From NCBI GenBank assembly GCA_910587955.1, contig CAJUNN010000045.1:1-23946 (forward strand): DNA of 23,946 nucleotides, written 5' to 3'. The stretch is from an uncultured Lachnospiraceae bacterium. Its GTDB lineage: Bacteria > Bacillota > Clostridia > Lachnospirales > Lachnospiraceae. The translations under genes and the position numbers were made by a program. Below the pieces are notes generated by a model that searched no databases, was not told the origin of the DNA, and saw only the letters and a program-made list of their open reading frames with translations. The stretch's first letter is position 1, and each line of letters opens with the position of its first letter. Of the stretch, positions 6,891-15,022 are shown one piece after another.

Positions 6891-7537
6891 TATTTGTTCC
6901 CCCTAATATTAATTGTTCTGGGATATGCAACCTTCTCATATCCTTTGTCCTCCCGTCCCTTAGAAAGAAGCTCCAGCCTTCCTAAGGACTCCAGGCGCTT
7001 ATAAATCAGAATCCATGCACAGTCATTCTCGGGATTCACCTCGCATTTGCCGTTCTTCTGCCCGCCGCAGGGACCGTTCACCAAGGATTTGGCGCAACGG
7101 GATATGGGGCAGATTCCTCCGGTGGTTCCCAGCACGCAGTCGCCGCAAAGATGACAGGCCTCCTCAAACAAGCCGAAACGCACGGCCTCTCCCAAGAACA
7201 TGGTATTGTTGGAGGGATATACGGGTGCCTTGCTGTGATTTGCCGCCACCTGGACCCCGTCTCCGCAGGACATGCAGACTACTGCATCCGGCTCAGCCGC
7301 ATTCAGCTTCTTCATGGCAGTCTTCACTCCCATATTCATGCAGCAGTAATCTGCCATGTTGGTAGCCACCACCGTCTTTCCCTGGGATTCCAAATACGCT
7401 TTCAGCTCTGCGATCTCCTTCTCGCCGCCCGTAGCGCAGGCGGTGGCGCAGCTGCCGCAGCCAAGGATTGCAATTTTCTTCGCATCCCCGATCATTGCCA
7501 TCAATTCTTCAATGGGCTTTTTCTGTGTGATAATCAT
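6890..7537 (-). CDS. metV: MetV, iron-sulfur partner of methylenetetrahydrofolate reductase
   Basis: 215 residues with many cysteines, matching the MTHFR C-terminal-like family (PF12225) that accompanies MetF in acetogens and related Clostridia. Cysteine groups are GCGSCATAC (Cys27, 30, 34), YCC (65, 66), VCMSC (88, 91), CHLCGDC (128, 131, 134), GICPISRC (143, 148), GPCGG (157), then Cys165 and Cys173. They are consistent with binding an iron-sulfur cluster and zinc. MetV is thought to relay electrons to the flavin of MetF. It is the first gene of the metV-metF-yjfB unit. The ribosome binding site is AAGGAG upstream of ATG 7537; a candidate promoter lies at 7590-7616. Confidence 0.93.
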   Translation of the reverse strand: MIITQKKPIEELMAMIGDAKKIAILGCGSCATACATGGEKEIAELKAYLESQGKTVVATNMADYCCMNMGVKTAMKKLNAAEPDAVVCMSCGDGVQVAANHSKAPVYPSNNTMFLGEAVRFGLFEEACHLCGDCVLGTTGGICPISRCAKSLVNGPCGGQKNGKCEVNPENDCAWILIYKRLESLGRLELLSKGREDKGYEKVAYPRTINIRGNK

Positions 7538-7589
7538 GATTTCGTCTCCTTATCCTTTTCTCAGCTTAAAAAGGGTTTCCTACCCTTTT

Positions 7590-7616
7590 ATTTTAATACA
7601 TTCTCACAGGAAATCA
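7590..7616 (-). promoter_or_regulatory. Candidate promoter of metV-metF-yjfB
   Basis: On the minus strand, TTGATT, a 16-base spacer and TAAAAT (7595-7590), in a T/A-rich gap. A small 7-bp hairpin (7569-7575 with 7583-7589) overlaps the likely start of transcription, so it is probably not a leader attenuator. Confidence 0.4.
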
Positions 7617-7702
7617 AGCCTAAATCACGCATTTTAACAATTTGTATCATTTTCTAACACTTTTCTACATATAATTCATATAGTTTTCTATGACAGTTCC
7701 CT
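7617..7702. other. A/T-rich gap, no gene seen
   Basis: Between the DUF3021 stop and the metV promoter the sequence is strongly A/T-rich, with partial palindromes such as CATATAATTCATATAG near 7666-7681. No clear terminator or RNA gene is recognisable. Part of the upstream control region of metV probably lies here. Confidence 0.4.
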
Positions 7703-8164
7703 TTACCGGGCCTGATTTCCTTTTAACCTGGCATTCATCTTCTCCACATTGCGCCTGTTCACTATATACTGTATGATCCAGTCCATCACGAAAATCCCTG
7801 CAAAAATAGCGAAATATCCAAGAATTCCGGAAACACTGTGCTCCATCCAGTGCATGAAATAGGCGATAAACGCCATGGGAACGGAAAGGACCAGGAAAAA
7901 CACCACCGTCTTTTGGACCAGGTTCCACTCTTCCACCTCCCAGATAAGAGAACCTGCACCGCTTATGGTCCCCAGAAACCCGCACAGGAAGGTCTGCACC
8001 ACTACCGCCCTGATCTCGCTGCCTGCAGCCTCAATCAGTTCCGGCGCACAGGCCGTATAATACCCCTGCCCGAAAGCCAGGGAAAGTCCCACAGTAATTA
8101 GATACCCGATAGCGATTCCCAGGGGAAAACCCAATGCGCCTCTTTTTAACATTGTTTTTTTCAT
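7703..8164 (-). CDS. DUF3021 family membrane protein
   Basis: 153 residues with four predicted membrane helices, about residues 10-30, 52-76, 86-106 and 112-132, then a short basic tail (YIVNRRNVEKMNARLKGNQAR). Size, four-helix layout and position directly downstream of a LytTR protein identify DUF3021. In Firmicutes such LytTR/DUF3021 pairs are thought to autoregulate their own operon, the membrane partner holding the regulator inactive; this is from the family, not shown here. ATG 8164 is preferred over GTG 8173 because GAGG lies eight bases before it. The gene begins inside the operon right after the LytTR stop. Confidence 0.8.
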   Translation of the reverse strand: MKKTMLKRGALGFPLGIAIGYLITVGLSLAFGQGYYTACAPELIEAAGSEIRAVVVQTFLCGFLGTISGAGSLIWEVEEWNLVQKTVVFFLVLSVPMAFIAYFMHWMEHSVSGILGYFAIFAGIFVMDWIIQYIVNRRNVEKMNARLKGNQAR

Positions 8165-8174
8165 CCTCTTCACC

Positions 8175-8615
8175 TCATACGCCTAAAATTTGTTTGATTT
8201 TGGAAACATAACGTCTGGACACATAGGTGGTGGTTCCGTTCTGGAATTTCACGCAGATGGTGCCCGCAAAGCCCAGGTCAAAGTTTTTCACCTTTTTTAA
8301 ATTAATAATCTCCGAATTGGAAATACGGACAAAGCTGTTCCGGTCCAGCCGCTCTTCCAGCTCGTAGAGCCGCAGACGGAGCACGTATTCCCCCTTGTCC
8401 GTAACAGCGAAGACCTTTCCCCCGCCGGCATAGATACGGATTAACTCTAAGGGATCGAGAATTTCCAGCTTTTCCTCCCGGATGCCCGACAGAACCTGGG
8501 GAGACATTTCCGACAGCCTATTCACAAGCTCCTGCACTTCCCCGGTCATAGAGGCCGCCACAATGATAATTTTCGGTTCCGGACAGGAACTGTCCATTTT
8601 AATTTCAATCTTCAC
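8175..8615 (-). CDS. LytTR-domain DNA-binding regulator
   Basis: 146 residues without a receiver domain. The C-terminal part, about residues 50-145, is a LytTR domain: LDPLELIRIYAGGGKVFAVT, YVLRLRLYELEERL, then FVRISNSEIINLKKVKNF and VSRRYVSKIKQILGV. The first 45 residues form a small alpha/beta segment (KIIIVAASMTGEVQELVNRLS) typical of stand-alone LytTR proteins paired with DUF3021. It starts with GTG at 8615 with GAGGTG upstream; the family's usual MK.EIK beginning fits this start. It presumably binds direct repeats in its own promoter region (8616-8666), but I could not define the site. Confidence 0.88.
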   Translation of the reverse strand: MKIEIKMDSSCPEPKIIIVAASMTGEVQELVNRLSEMSPQVLSGIREEKLEILDPLELIRIYAGGGKVFAVTDKGEYVLRLRLYELEERLDRNSFVRISNSEIINLKKVKNFDLGFAGTICVKFQNGTTTYVSRRYVSKIKQILGV

Positions 8616-8666
8616 ACCGTCACCTCTGTTTTGCGTTTTTCCTGCTTCCGCAATTTATCATAATAA

Positions 8667-8705
8667 AACCGCCCCGGGATTACAACTGATTTCCCACAGG
8701 CGGTT
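8667..8705 (-). terminator. Intrinsic terminator after smpB
   Basis: Stem AACCGCC/GGCGGTT with an inner GGGA/TCCC helix; on the minus strand it is followed by TTTTATTA. It separates the rnr-smpB transcript from the LytTR operon. Confidence 0.75.
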
Positions 8706-8736
8706 CTTTTGGCTATACGGATGGTACTGCAATGAT

Positions 8737-9204
8737 TTAATAAAGATTTTTCACCTTAAATTCTTTCTCCGCCTCCCGGCGCTGATCCTTTTTGGCAATG
8801 TCCTGGCGCTTGTCGTAGAGCTTCTTTCCCCGGGCCAGTCCGATCTCTACCTTCACCAGGCTTCCCTTTAAATAGACTTTCAAGGGAACCATGGTGTAGC
8901 CTTTCTCCGCAATCTTTCCGCCGATCTTGTTAATCTCGGACCGGTGCAGCAAAAGCTTGCGCACACGGAGAGGATCCTTATTGAAAATATTTCCCTTCTC
9001 GTAGGGACTGATGTGCATTCCGTACACATACATCTCCCCTTTCTCCACTTTAATAAAGGCCTCCTTGACACTGCACTTTCCCATGCGCACGGACTTTACC
9101 TCCGTGCCGGCCAAGGAAATGCCGGCCTCGTAGGTTTCATCGATAAAATAGTCGTGGTAGGCCTTTTTGTTGTTGGCAATTAGCTTTACTGTCTCCTTAC
9201 CCAT
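8737..9204 (-). CDS. smpB: SsrA-binding protein SmpB
   Basis: 155 residues, the usual length. The sequence has the family order: N-terminal KLIANNKKAYHDYFIDETYEAGI, the GTEVKSVR motif, HISPYEKGNIFN, then LHRSEINKI and the long basic stretch GLARGKKLYDKRQDIAKKD before the C-terminal tail KEFKVKNLY. SmpB binds tmRNA and takes it to stalled ribosomes for trans-translation. It is 30 bases downstream of rnr, the standard pairing, since RNase R degrades the non-stop mRNA. No ssrA gene is visible in this window, although it often follows smpB. Confidence 0.97.
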   Translation of the reverse strand: MGKETVKLIANNKKAYHDYFIDETYEAGISLAGTEVKSVRMGKCSVKEAFIKVEKGEMYVYGMHISPYEKGNIFNKDPLRVRKLLLHRSEINKIGGKIAEKGYTMVPLKVYLKGSLVKVEIGLARGKKLYDKRQDIAKKDQRREAEKEFKVKNLY

Positions 9205-9234
9205 ATGCTCCCGTTCTCCTTTATATCCTAATAT

Positions 9235-11370
9235 TTAGTCCGCACTGCTCTCCTCCAGGGAAAAGTCTATGGTCCTGCACAGCCGGTCTGCAGCTTTCAC
9301 CTGAATGCGGACCCGCTGTCCCAGGCGGTAGGTTTTTCCTGTCCGCTCTCCCCGGAGCTCGTACTCTTCTTCCCGGTACTCGTAGAAATCATCCTCCAGA
9401 GAATGCACATGCACCAGCCCTTCCACCGTATTGGGAAGCTCCACGTACATGCCGTAGCTCGTAATTCCCGAAATCACACCCTCATAGAATTCCCCTATGC
9501 GGCTCTCCATATATTCCGTTTTCTTAAGCTTTTCCGTCTCCCGCTCGATCTCGTCGGCCCGCCGCTCCGTCTCGCTGCTGTGCTTGGCCGCCTTGTCCAG
9601 AATCGCCGCGTAATGCTCCACCCGCTCTTCCTTTAACCTGCCCCGGAGATTTTCCTTAATAATCCGGTGAATCTGCAGATCCGGGTATCTGCGGATGGGG
9701 GAAGTAAAATGGCAGTAATACTGGGCTGCCAGGCCGAAATGCCCTGCACAGTCTGTCGAATACTTGGCCTGCTTCATAGAGCGCAGGGTCAGCCGTGAAA
9801 GCAGGGCCTCCTCCGGTGTCCCGGCAATCTTATCCAGGAGGTTCTGCACCTCCCCCGGATGAATCTCGTCTCCGCCCAGGTGAAGGGAGTAGCCGAAGTT
9901 CCGAATAAATACCCCCAGCTTTTTCATCTGATCCTTGTCAGGATTTTCGTGAATCCGGTACAGAAACGGCTGGGCCTGCCAGAAATAATCGGCCGCCACC
10001 GTCTCGTTGGCCGCCAGCATAAAATCCTCAATCAGGCGTGTTGCCGTATTGCGTTCGCAAGGGCGGATTTCCGCCGGATGTCCCGACTCATCCAAGATTA
10101 TTTTTGTCTCGGGAAAATCAAAATCAATGGCGCCCCGTTTTCTCCGCCTGCTCCGCAAAAGCCGGGAGAGCTCCCGCATTTCCTCCAGCATGGGAAGAAG
10201 CTTCGTGTATTTCCGGGATGTCTCTTCCCCGGCTCCCTTAAGAAGCTCCTCCACCAGGGGATAACTCAGCCGCTTTTTCACCCGGATCACCGTCTCCGCC
10301 AGGCTATGGCCCAAAAGCTTGCCCCGGGAGTCAAAGGTCATGATGCAGCTTAAAGCCAATCGGTCCTCTCCTTCGTTCAAAGAGCAGATCCCGTTTGACA
10401 GGGCACGGGGCAGCATGGGAATCACCCGGTCTACCAGGTACACGCTGGTCCCCCGCTCAAAAGCAGCCCTGTCAAGGGCGCTGTTCTCCTGGACATAATT
10501 GGCCACATCTGCAATGTGAACGCTCAAAATATAAGTTTCCCCGTCTCTTCTCACAGAAACGGCATCGTCCAAATCTTTGGCATCCTCCCCGTCAATGGTG
10601 ACGCACAACTCCTCCCTCAGATCCAGCCGTCCTTCCAGATCTCCTTCGGAAACCGGCTTTGCCACCCGTTCCGCCTGGTTTAATTCCCGCTGGGAAAATT
10701 CCTCGGGAAGCTGGTATGCCCGGACCATGGAGCGTATATCTGCTCCCGGATCACTGCTGTGGCCCAGAATCTCCGCAATGCGTCCCTCCGGGTTTTTCCT
10801 TTCTTTGCCGTAATCGGTAATCTCCGCCACCACCTTATGGCCCGTGACCGCTCCCCCGGAGCGCTCCAGAGGAATAAAAATATCGCTGGTTATCCGCTGG
10901 TTGTCCGGAACCACAAAACCAAAATTTTTGCTTTTCTCGAAAGTTCCCACCACCTCTGTGATGCCGTGAGCCAGAATCTCCGTCACAAGGCCTTCCCGCC
11001 GTTTCCCGCCGCTTTTGCCTTTTAACTCCACCCGTACGGTGTCGCCCGGAAATGCGCCGCCCGTATCCTGCTCTCCAATAAAAATATCCTCTGCCTCTTC
11101 CTCCACAGACACGAAGCCAAAGCCTTTGGCATGGCTTATAAACGTTCCCGTGGCGTATTTCTTCTCGGCCCGGCTTAAGCGTCCCCGCTTGGAGATCCGG
11201 ACTTTCTGCTCTGCCAGAAGCTCTTCCAGCACTTCCGCCAAATCCGGCCGCTCCTCTCTTGGAATCTGCAAAAGAACCGCCAGCTCTTTCTGCTTCATGG
11301 GAACGTAGTGGGGATCACAGATAAATTCGTAGATAACCTTCTTTCTCTGTTCTAACTTTTCTTTTTCCAT
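9235..11370 (-). CDS. rnr: Ribonuclease R
   Basis: 711 residues. The order is N-terminal helix-turn-helix-like region (residues 1-60), cold-shock/OB domains (about 65-215), RNB catalytic domain (about 240-570) with the aspartate cluster DGEDAKDLDDAV near 257-268, and C-terminal S1 domain from about 627 (EFYEGVISGITSYGMYVELP). It is a processive 3'-5' exonuclease able to degrade structured RNA. The start at 11370 (MEKEKLEQ) has AGGA upstream. The frame is open to 11433, but that part would encode the secG terminator hairpin and is rejected. The lysine-rich C-terminal tail of enterobacterial RNase R is absent; the protein stops soon after S1. Confidence 0.95.
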   Translation of the reverse strand: MEKEKLEQRKKVIYEFICDPHYVPMKQKELAVLLQIPREERPDLAEVLEELLAEQKVRISKRGRLSRAEKKYATGTFISHAKGFGFVSVEEEAEDIFIGEQDTGGAFPGDTVRVELKGKSGGKRREGLVTEILAHGITEVVGTFEKSKNFGFVVPDNQRITSDIFIPLERSGGAVTGHKVVAEITDYGKERKNPEGRIAEILGHSSDPGADIRSMVRAYQLPEEFSQRELNQAERVAKPVSEGDLEGRLDLREELCVTIDGEDAKDLDDAVSVRRDGETYILSVHIADVANYVQENSALDRAAFERGTSVYLVDRVIPMLPRALSNGICSLNEGEDRLALSCIMTFDSRGKLLGHSLAETVIRVKKRLSYPLVEELLKGAGEETSRKYTKLLPMLEEMRELSRLLRSRRRKRGAIDFDFPETKIILDESGHPAEIRPCERNTATRLIEDFMLAANETVAADYFWQAQPFLYRIHENPDKDQMKKLGVFIRNFGYSLHLGGDEIHPGEVQNLLDKIAGTPEEALLSRLTLRSMKQAKYSTDCAGHFGLAAQYYCHFTSPIRRYPDLQIHRIIKENLRGRLKEERVEHYAAILDKAAKHSSETERRADEIERETEKLKKTEYMESRIGEFYEGVISGITSYGMYVELPNTVEGLVHVHSLEDDFYEYREEEYELRGERTGKTYRLGQRVRIQVKAADRLCRTIDFSLEESSAD

Positions 11371-11396
11371 TCCAATTCCTGCCGTAATATAAATAG

Positions 11397-11428
11397 AAAG
11401 CACCCTCGGTATCAGCCGGGAGTGCTTT
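11397..11428 (-). terminator. Intrinsic terminator after secG
   Basis: Arms AAAGCAC and GTGCTTT flank an inner CTCGG/CCGGG helix. On the minus strand the stem ends in GCTTTCTATTTA. It lies 15 bases beyond the secG stop, so rnr-smpB probably relies on read-through or a weak promoter near 11380-11395. Confidence 0.7.
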
Positions 11429-11442
11429 GTCAACTGCTTTCT

Positions 11443-11679
11443 CTAAATCACATTGAGATTCAATACAAGGGCCAGTACAATAAACACGGCCGCCAGTATC
11501 TTTGTAATCAATACCAGCTTTCCTTCCGCAGAACGGTTCTTATTCTGCTCCCAAAAGGAGTTGCCGCCTGCAATGGCTCCAAGACCGGTCGATTTTCCTT
11601 CCTGCATCAAGACAATCCCTGTCAAAATCACACATACCGCTACAAATATAATCGTAAGAATAATTCTCAAAATACCCAT
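11443..11679 (-). CDS. secG: Preprotein translocase subunit SecG
   Basis: 78 residues with two membrane helices, about residues 2-22 and 54-74. Between them is the conserved cytoplasmic loop: LMQEGKSTGLGAIAGG followed by a short polar stretch. SecG assists the SecYEG channel. Three start codons lie in a row (GTG 11685, ATG 11682, ATG 11679); I chose the third because AGGAGG lies seven bases upstream. It has its own promoter immediately after eno and a terminator just downstream. Confidence 0.93.
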   Translation of the reverse strand: MGILRIILTIIFVAVCVILTGIVLMQEGKSTGLGAIAGGNSFWEQNKNRSAEGKLVLITKILAAVFIVLALVLNLNVI

Positions 11680-11709
11680 CATCACACCTCCTATGGTCGG
11701 ACAAGGTAC

Positions 11710-11738
11710 ATTTTACCACAGGCAGGGGCAATAATCAA
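11710..11738 (-). promoter_or_regulatory. Sigma-A promoter of secG
   Basis: On the minus strand, TTGATT (11738-11733), a 17-base spacer and TAAAAT (11715-11710). The -35 box begins two bases after the eno stop codon, and no terminator separates the two genes. Confidence 0.6.
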
Positions 11739-11739
11739 G

Positions 11740-13047
11740 CTAATTTTTCTCGTAGAAAGGATTGCAGTAAGTCCCCACCGGATCAAGCCTCTCTTCAATG
11801 CGCAAAAGCTGGTTATATTTCGCGATCCGGTCCATGCGGCAGGGAGCACCAGTCTTGATCTGTCCCGCATTGACCGCCACTGCCAGATCGGCAATGAAGT
11901 CTTCTTCCGTCTCTCCGGAACGATGGGAAATCACCGTGGAGTAGCCGCTGGTCCTGGCCAGCTCAATGGCATCCATAGCCTCCGAGACAGTTCCAATCTG
12001 GTTCACCTTGACCAGAATGGAATTTCCGGCCTTCATCTGGATTCCCATCCCCAGGCGCTTTACATTGGTCACAAAGAGATCGTCTCCCACCAGCTGGACC
12101 CGGCTTCCCAGACGCTTGGTCAGCATCTGCCAGCCGTCCCAGTCCTCTTCCATCAGCCCGTCTTCAATGGACACGATGGGATACCGGTCCAGCAGTTCTT
12201 CATAGTAATCCACCAGTTCTTCCGGGGAGCGCAGAATTTTCTCCCCCCGCATGCGGCTCTCGCCCTCGAAGAAATATTTTCCCGTTTTCTCATCGTAAAA
12301 CTCACTGGAAGCGGCGTCAATGGCAATCTGTACCTGGACGCCGGGCTCATAATCTGCCATGCGGACAGCCTCCACAATGCAGTCCAGCACCTCCTTGGTA
12401 TCCGCCAGATCCGGGGCAAAACCGCCCTCATCCCCTACGGCCGTGGAAAGTCCCCGCTTCTTCAAAAGCAGCTTCAGCTTATAATAAATCTCGGCTCCCA
12501 TGCGCAGCCCTTCTTTGAAACAGCAGGCTCCCACCGGCATGATCATAAACTCCTGCAGATCCACCGTATTGTCCGCATGCTTTCCGCCGTTGAGAATGTT
12601 CATCATGGGAACCGGCAGGCTCTTTGCATGAACGCCTCCCAAATATTGATACAGGGGAAGCCGCAGGGCTTTTGCCGCCGCCTTGGCTGCCGCCATGGAC
12701 ACGCTTAAGGTGGCGTTGGCTCCCAGATTGGACTTGTTGTCCGTGCCGTCCTCTTCCACCAGAAGGTGATCCAGGCGGGATTGTTCCAGAACATTTTCCC
12801 CAATCAGCAGATCCGTAATTTTCGTATTTACATTGTGTACGGCTTTCTGCACACCCAGGCCCAGATAGCGGTACTGCCCGTCCCGCAGCTCTACGGCCTC
12901 AAATTTTCCGGTGGATGCCCCGGAGGGTACGCTTGCACGCCCCATAATATTCCCTTCCACGGTCACTTCCGCCTCTACGGTGGGATTTCCCCGGGAATCC
13001 AGGATTTCCCTGGCATGAATTTCTGTAATCGGTAAATATAAGTGCAT
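11740..13047 (-). CDS. eno: Enolase (phosphopyruvate hydratase)
   Basis: 435 residues, full length. It converts 2-phosphoglycerate to phosphoenolpyruvate in glycolysis. Key residues are present: His157 in GGKHADN, Glu207 in GDEGGFAP, magnesium ligands Asp244, Glu295 and Asp322, the catalytic base Lys347 in ILVKVNQIGT, and the SHRSGETEE loop. The N-terminus ITEIHAREILDSRGNPT is standard; some core positions vary from the most common form (KFEAVELRDGQYRYLG, SNLGANATLSVS) without touching catalytic residues. The AAGGAGG ribosome binding site is seven bases before ATG 13047 and lies inside the 3' arm of a 16-bp perfect hairpin. It follows gpmI after about 60 bases. Confidence 0.97.
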   Translation of the reverse strand: MHLYLPITEIHAREILDSRGNPTVEAEVTVEGNIMGRASVPSGASTGKFEAVELRDGQYRYLGLGVQKAVHNVNTKITDLLIGENVLEQSRLDHLLVEEDGTDNKSNLGANATLSVSMAAAKAAAKALRLPLYQYLGGVHAKSLPVPMMNILNGGKHADNTVDLQEFMIMPVGACCFKEGLRMGAEIYYKLKLLLKKRGLSTAVGDEGGFAPDLADTKEVLDCIVEAVRMADYEPGVQVQIAIDAASSEFYDEKTGKYFFEGESRMRGEKILRSPEELVDYYEELLDRYPIVSIEDGLMEEDWDGWQMLTKRLGSRVQLVGDDLFVTNVKRLGMGIQMKAGNSILVKVNQIGTVSEAMDAIELARTSGYSTVISHRSGETEEDFIADLAVAVNAGQIKTGAPCRMDRIAKYNQLLRIEERLDPVGTYCNPFYEKN

Positions 13048-13051
13048 AAAG

Positions 13052-13095
13052 AAACCTCCTTTTTCTACCTAAGTTTCCCTAGAAAAAGGAGGTTT
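13052..13095 (-). promoter_or_regulatory. Long perfect hairpin enclosing the eno ribosome binding site
   Basis: 13052-13067 and 13080-13095 are perfectly complementary over 16 base pairs, with a 12-base loop. In the minus-strand transcript the 3' arm contains AAGGAGG (13061-13055), the eno Shine-Dalgarno sequence, and is followed by TTTCTTTATG. It could act as a partial terminator for gpmI, an RNase processing site, or a structure that occludes eno translation. The stem carries about nine A-U pairs at its loop end. Confidence 0.75.
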
Positions 13096-13108
13096 TATAC
13101 CATTTCTC

Positions 13109-14647
13109 TTATTTTATCAGCAGGGATTTTCCGGTCATCTCTTCCGGCTTTTCCATTCCCATAAGCTCAATCAGGGTGGGAATGATATCCGCCAGACATC
13201 CGCCCTCCCGCAGCTTGTATGCCGGATCTGCGTTCACCAGAATAAAGGGCACCGGATTGGTGGTGTGGGCCGTAAACGGCGCTCCCGTATTGTAATCCAC
13301 CAGCTGCTCCGCATTGCCGTGATCCGCACAGATAAACATCTGTCCGTCTGTCTCCTTGACAGCCTCCACCGCGCGGCCTACGCACGCGTCCACGGCTTCC
13401 ACCGCCTGGATAGCCGCAGGCTCAACGCCCGTATGGCCCACCATATCGGGGTTGGCAAAGTTGATGATAATCACATCGTATTTGTCTGATTTAATGGCTT
13501 CCACCAGCTTGTCGCAGACACCGTATGCGCTCATCTCCGGCTGCAGGTCGTAGGTGGCAACCTTGGGGGATTTCACGAGAATCCGATCCTCGCCCTCATT
13601 GGGCTCCTCCACGCCGCCGTTAAAGAAAAAGGTTACATGGGCATACTTCTCCGTCTCCGCAATGCGGGCCTGGGTCTTTCCATGGGCGGCCAGATACTCC
13701 CCGAAGGTATTGTGAAGCTCTACCTTGTGAAAGGCTACCAGCTTATTGGGGATGGTCACATCATACTCTGTAAAGCACACATAGGTAAGATCAAGCTTCT
13801 TCTCCCGCTCAAATCCCGTAAACGTATCGTCGCAGAAGGCTCTGGTGATCTCCCTGGCCCGGTCAGGACGGAAATTGTAAAAGATAACGGAGTCTTTGTT
13901 CTGTATCACAGCCACCGGCTTTCCGTCTCTCTTCACCACAGCGGGAACTACAAATTCGTCATTGACTCCCTTCTCATAGGAAGCGGCAATGGCGCTTACG
14001 CCGTCTTTCGCCTCTTCGCCCTCCCCTTTGGTCAGGGCCCGGTATGCTTTCTCCACCCGCTCCCAGCGGTTGTCCCGATCCATGGCATAGTAGCGGCCCA
14101 TAACCGTAGCTACCTCTCCCACGCCGAGCTCCGCCATCTTATCCGTCAGCTCCTGCACATAATCTTTGCCGGATGCGGGGGGCGTATCACGGCCGTCCAG
14201 GAAGCAGTGCACATAAACTTTTTTCAATCCGTGGCGTTTTGCCAGCTCCAGAAGCCCGTAAATATGGGTGTTGTGGCTGTGTACGCCGCCGTCGGACACC
14301 AGGCCGTACAGGTGAAGGGCGGATCCGTTGGCTTTGGCATTCTCCACTGCCTTAACCAGGGCCTCATTTTTAAAGAAAACCCCATCCTCGATCTCCTTAG
14401 TAATCCGGGTCAGTTCCTGATATACGATGCGCCCTGCACCCATATTCAGATGCCCTACCTCGGAATTTCCCATCTGCCCGTCGGGAAGTCCTACGGCCAG
14501 ACCGCTGGCATTTCCCTTTACAAAGGGATATTCCGCCATCAGCTTATCCATTACCGGCGTCTTCGCCTCGGCTACTGCATTGCCCTCCTGCTTTTCATTC
14601 AGGCCGTAGCCGTCCAAAATCATCAATACTGTTGGTTTCTTACTCAT
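13109..14647 (-). CDS. gpmI: Cofactor-independent phosphoglycerate mutase
   Basis: 512 residues, the typical size for iPGM. It interconverts 3- and 2-phosphoglycerate using two manganese ions. Asp12 (LDGYGLNE) and the phospho-acceptor Ser62 (GQMGNSEVGHLNMGAGR) match the classical metal and catalytic positions, and later metal ligands appear in the NPDMVGHTG and CADHGNAE motifs. The start at 14647 (MSKKPTV) overlaps the yajC end by eight bases; the frame is open to 14668, but the extra residues are not family-like. Coupling to yajC and placement before eno suggest a yajC-gpmI-eno transcript from the promoter at 15023-15052. Confidence 0.97.
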   Translation of the reverse strand: MSKKPTVLMILDGYGLNEKQEGNAVAEAKTPVMDKLMAEYPFVKGNASGLAVGLPDGQMGNSEVGHLNMGAGRIVYQELTRITKEIEDGVFFKNEALVKAVENAKANGSALHLYGLVSDGGVHSHNTHIYGLLELAKRHGLKKVYVHCFLDGRDTPPASGKDYVQELTDKMAELGVGEVATVMGRYYAMDRDNRWERVEKAYRALTKGEGEEAKDGVSAIAASYEKGVNDEFVVPAVVKRDGKPVAVIQNKDSVIFYNFRPDRAREITRAFCDDTFTGFEREKKLDLTYVCFTEYDVTIPNKLVAFHKVELHNTFGEYLAAHGKTQARIAETEKYAHVTFFFNGGVEEPNEGEDRILVKSPKVATYDLQPEMSAYGVCDKLVEAIKSDKYDVIIINFANPDMVGHTGVEPAAIQAVEAVDACVGRAVEAVKETDGQMFICADHGNAEQLVDYNTGAPFTAHTTNPVPFILVNADPAYKLREGGCLADIIPTLIELMGMEKPEEMTGKSLLIK

Positions 14648-14942
14648 TGCTCTTCTCCACCTCTGCAATCGCTGCTTTTTTCATAGGAATCCGGCAGTTC
14701 CGGTTGCTGCCGAACTCTACGATAACATCGTCCTCGGTAATGTCAATGAGGACGCCGTAAAATCCGCTGGTTGTCACCACCACATCTCCCACCTCCATGG
14801 TAGAGAGCATGGCATTAAGGCGCTTCTGCTCTTTTTTCTGGGGACGGATGGCCATGAAGTACATCATTCCGAAGATCAGTACTACATAGAGAATAATCAT
14901 CTCCCATCCCATTGTCGCTCCGCCTGTTGCTAATAAATTCAT
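14640..14942 (-). CDS. yajC: Preprotein translocase accessory subunit YajC
   Basis: 100 residues. A single membrane helix at about residues 11-30 (MIILYVVLIFGMMYFMAIRP) is followed by the hallmark RPQKKEQKR and a small domain with MEVGDVVVTTSGFYGVLIDI. YajC associates with SecDF at the translocon. The start at 14942 has AGGAGG seven bases upstream; the open frame reaches 14969, but those codons would overlap the leader. No secD or secF is adjacent, which is common in Clostridia. Confidence 0.93.
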   Translation of the reverse strand: MNLLATGGATMGWEMIILYVVLIFGMMYFMAIRPQKKEQKRLNAMLSTMEVGDVVVTTSGFYGVLIDITEDDVIVEFGSNRNCRIPMKKAAIAEVEKSNE

Positions 14943-15022
14943 GTTCAGTCCTCCTAATTTAAACTCCACACAAACCTGATACAGATATGTGCTGTTTTTT
15001 ACTTCCTCAAGACGCTATTGCT

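Noticed and set aside
6033..7004. 323-codon plus-strand open frame
   Set aside because: Antisense to metF, whose motifs and coupling to metV are clear; composition is His/Leu/Arg-rich as expected for a shadow frame.
7568..7590. Attenuator or riboswitch in the metV leader
   Set aside because: The small hairpin overlaps the predicted transcription start and the leader is too short for an S-box or T-box; no conserved riboswitch core is seen.
11371..11433. N-terminal extension of RNase R
   Set aside because: It would translate the secG terminator hairpin; the supported start is at 11370.
11422..12708. 428-codon plus-strand open frame
   Set aside because: Antisense to secG and eno, both unambiguous; no start signal or domain.
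13637..14686. 349-codon plus-strand open frame
   Set aside because: Antisense to gpmI; shadow frame caused by codon bias.
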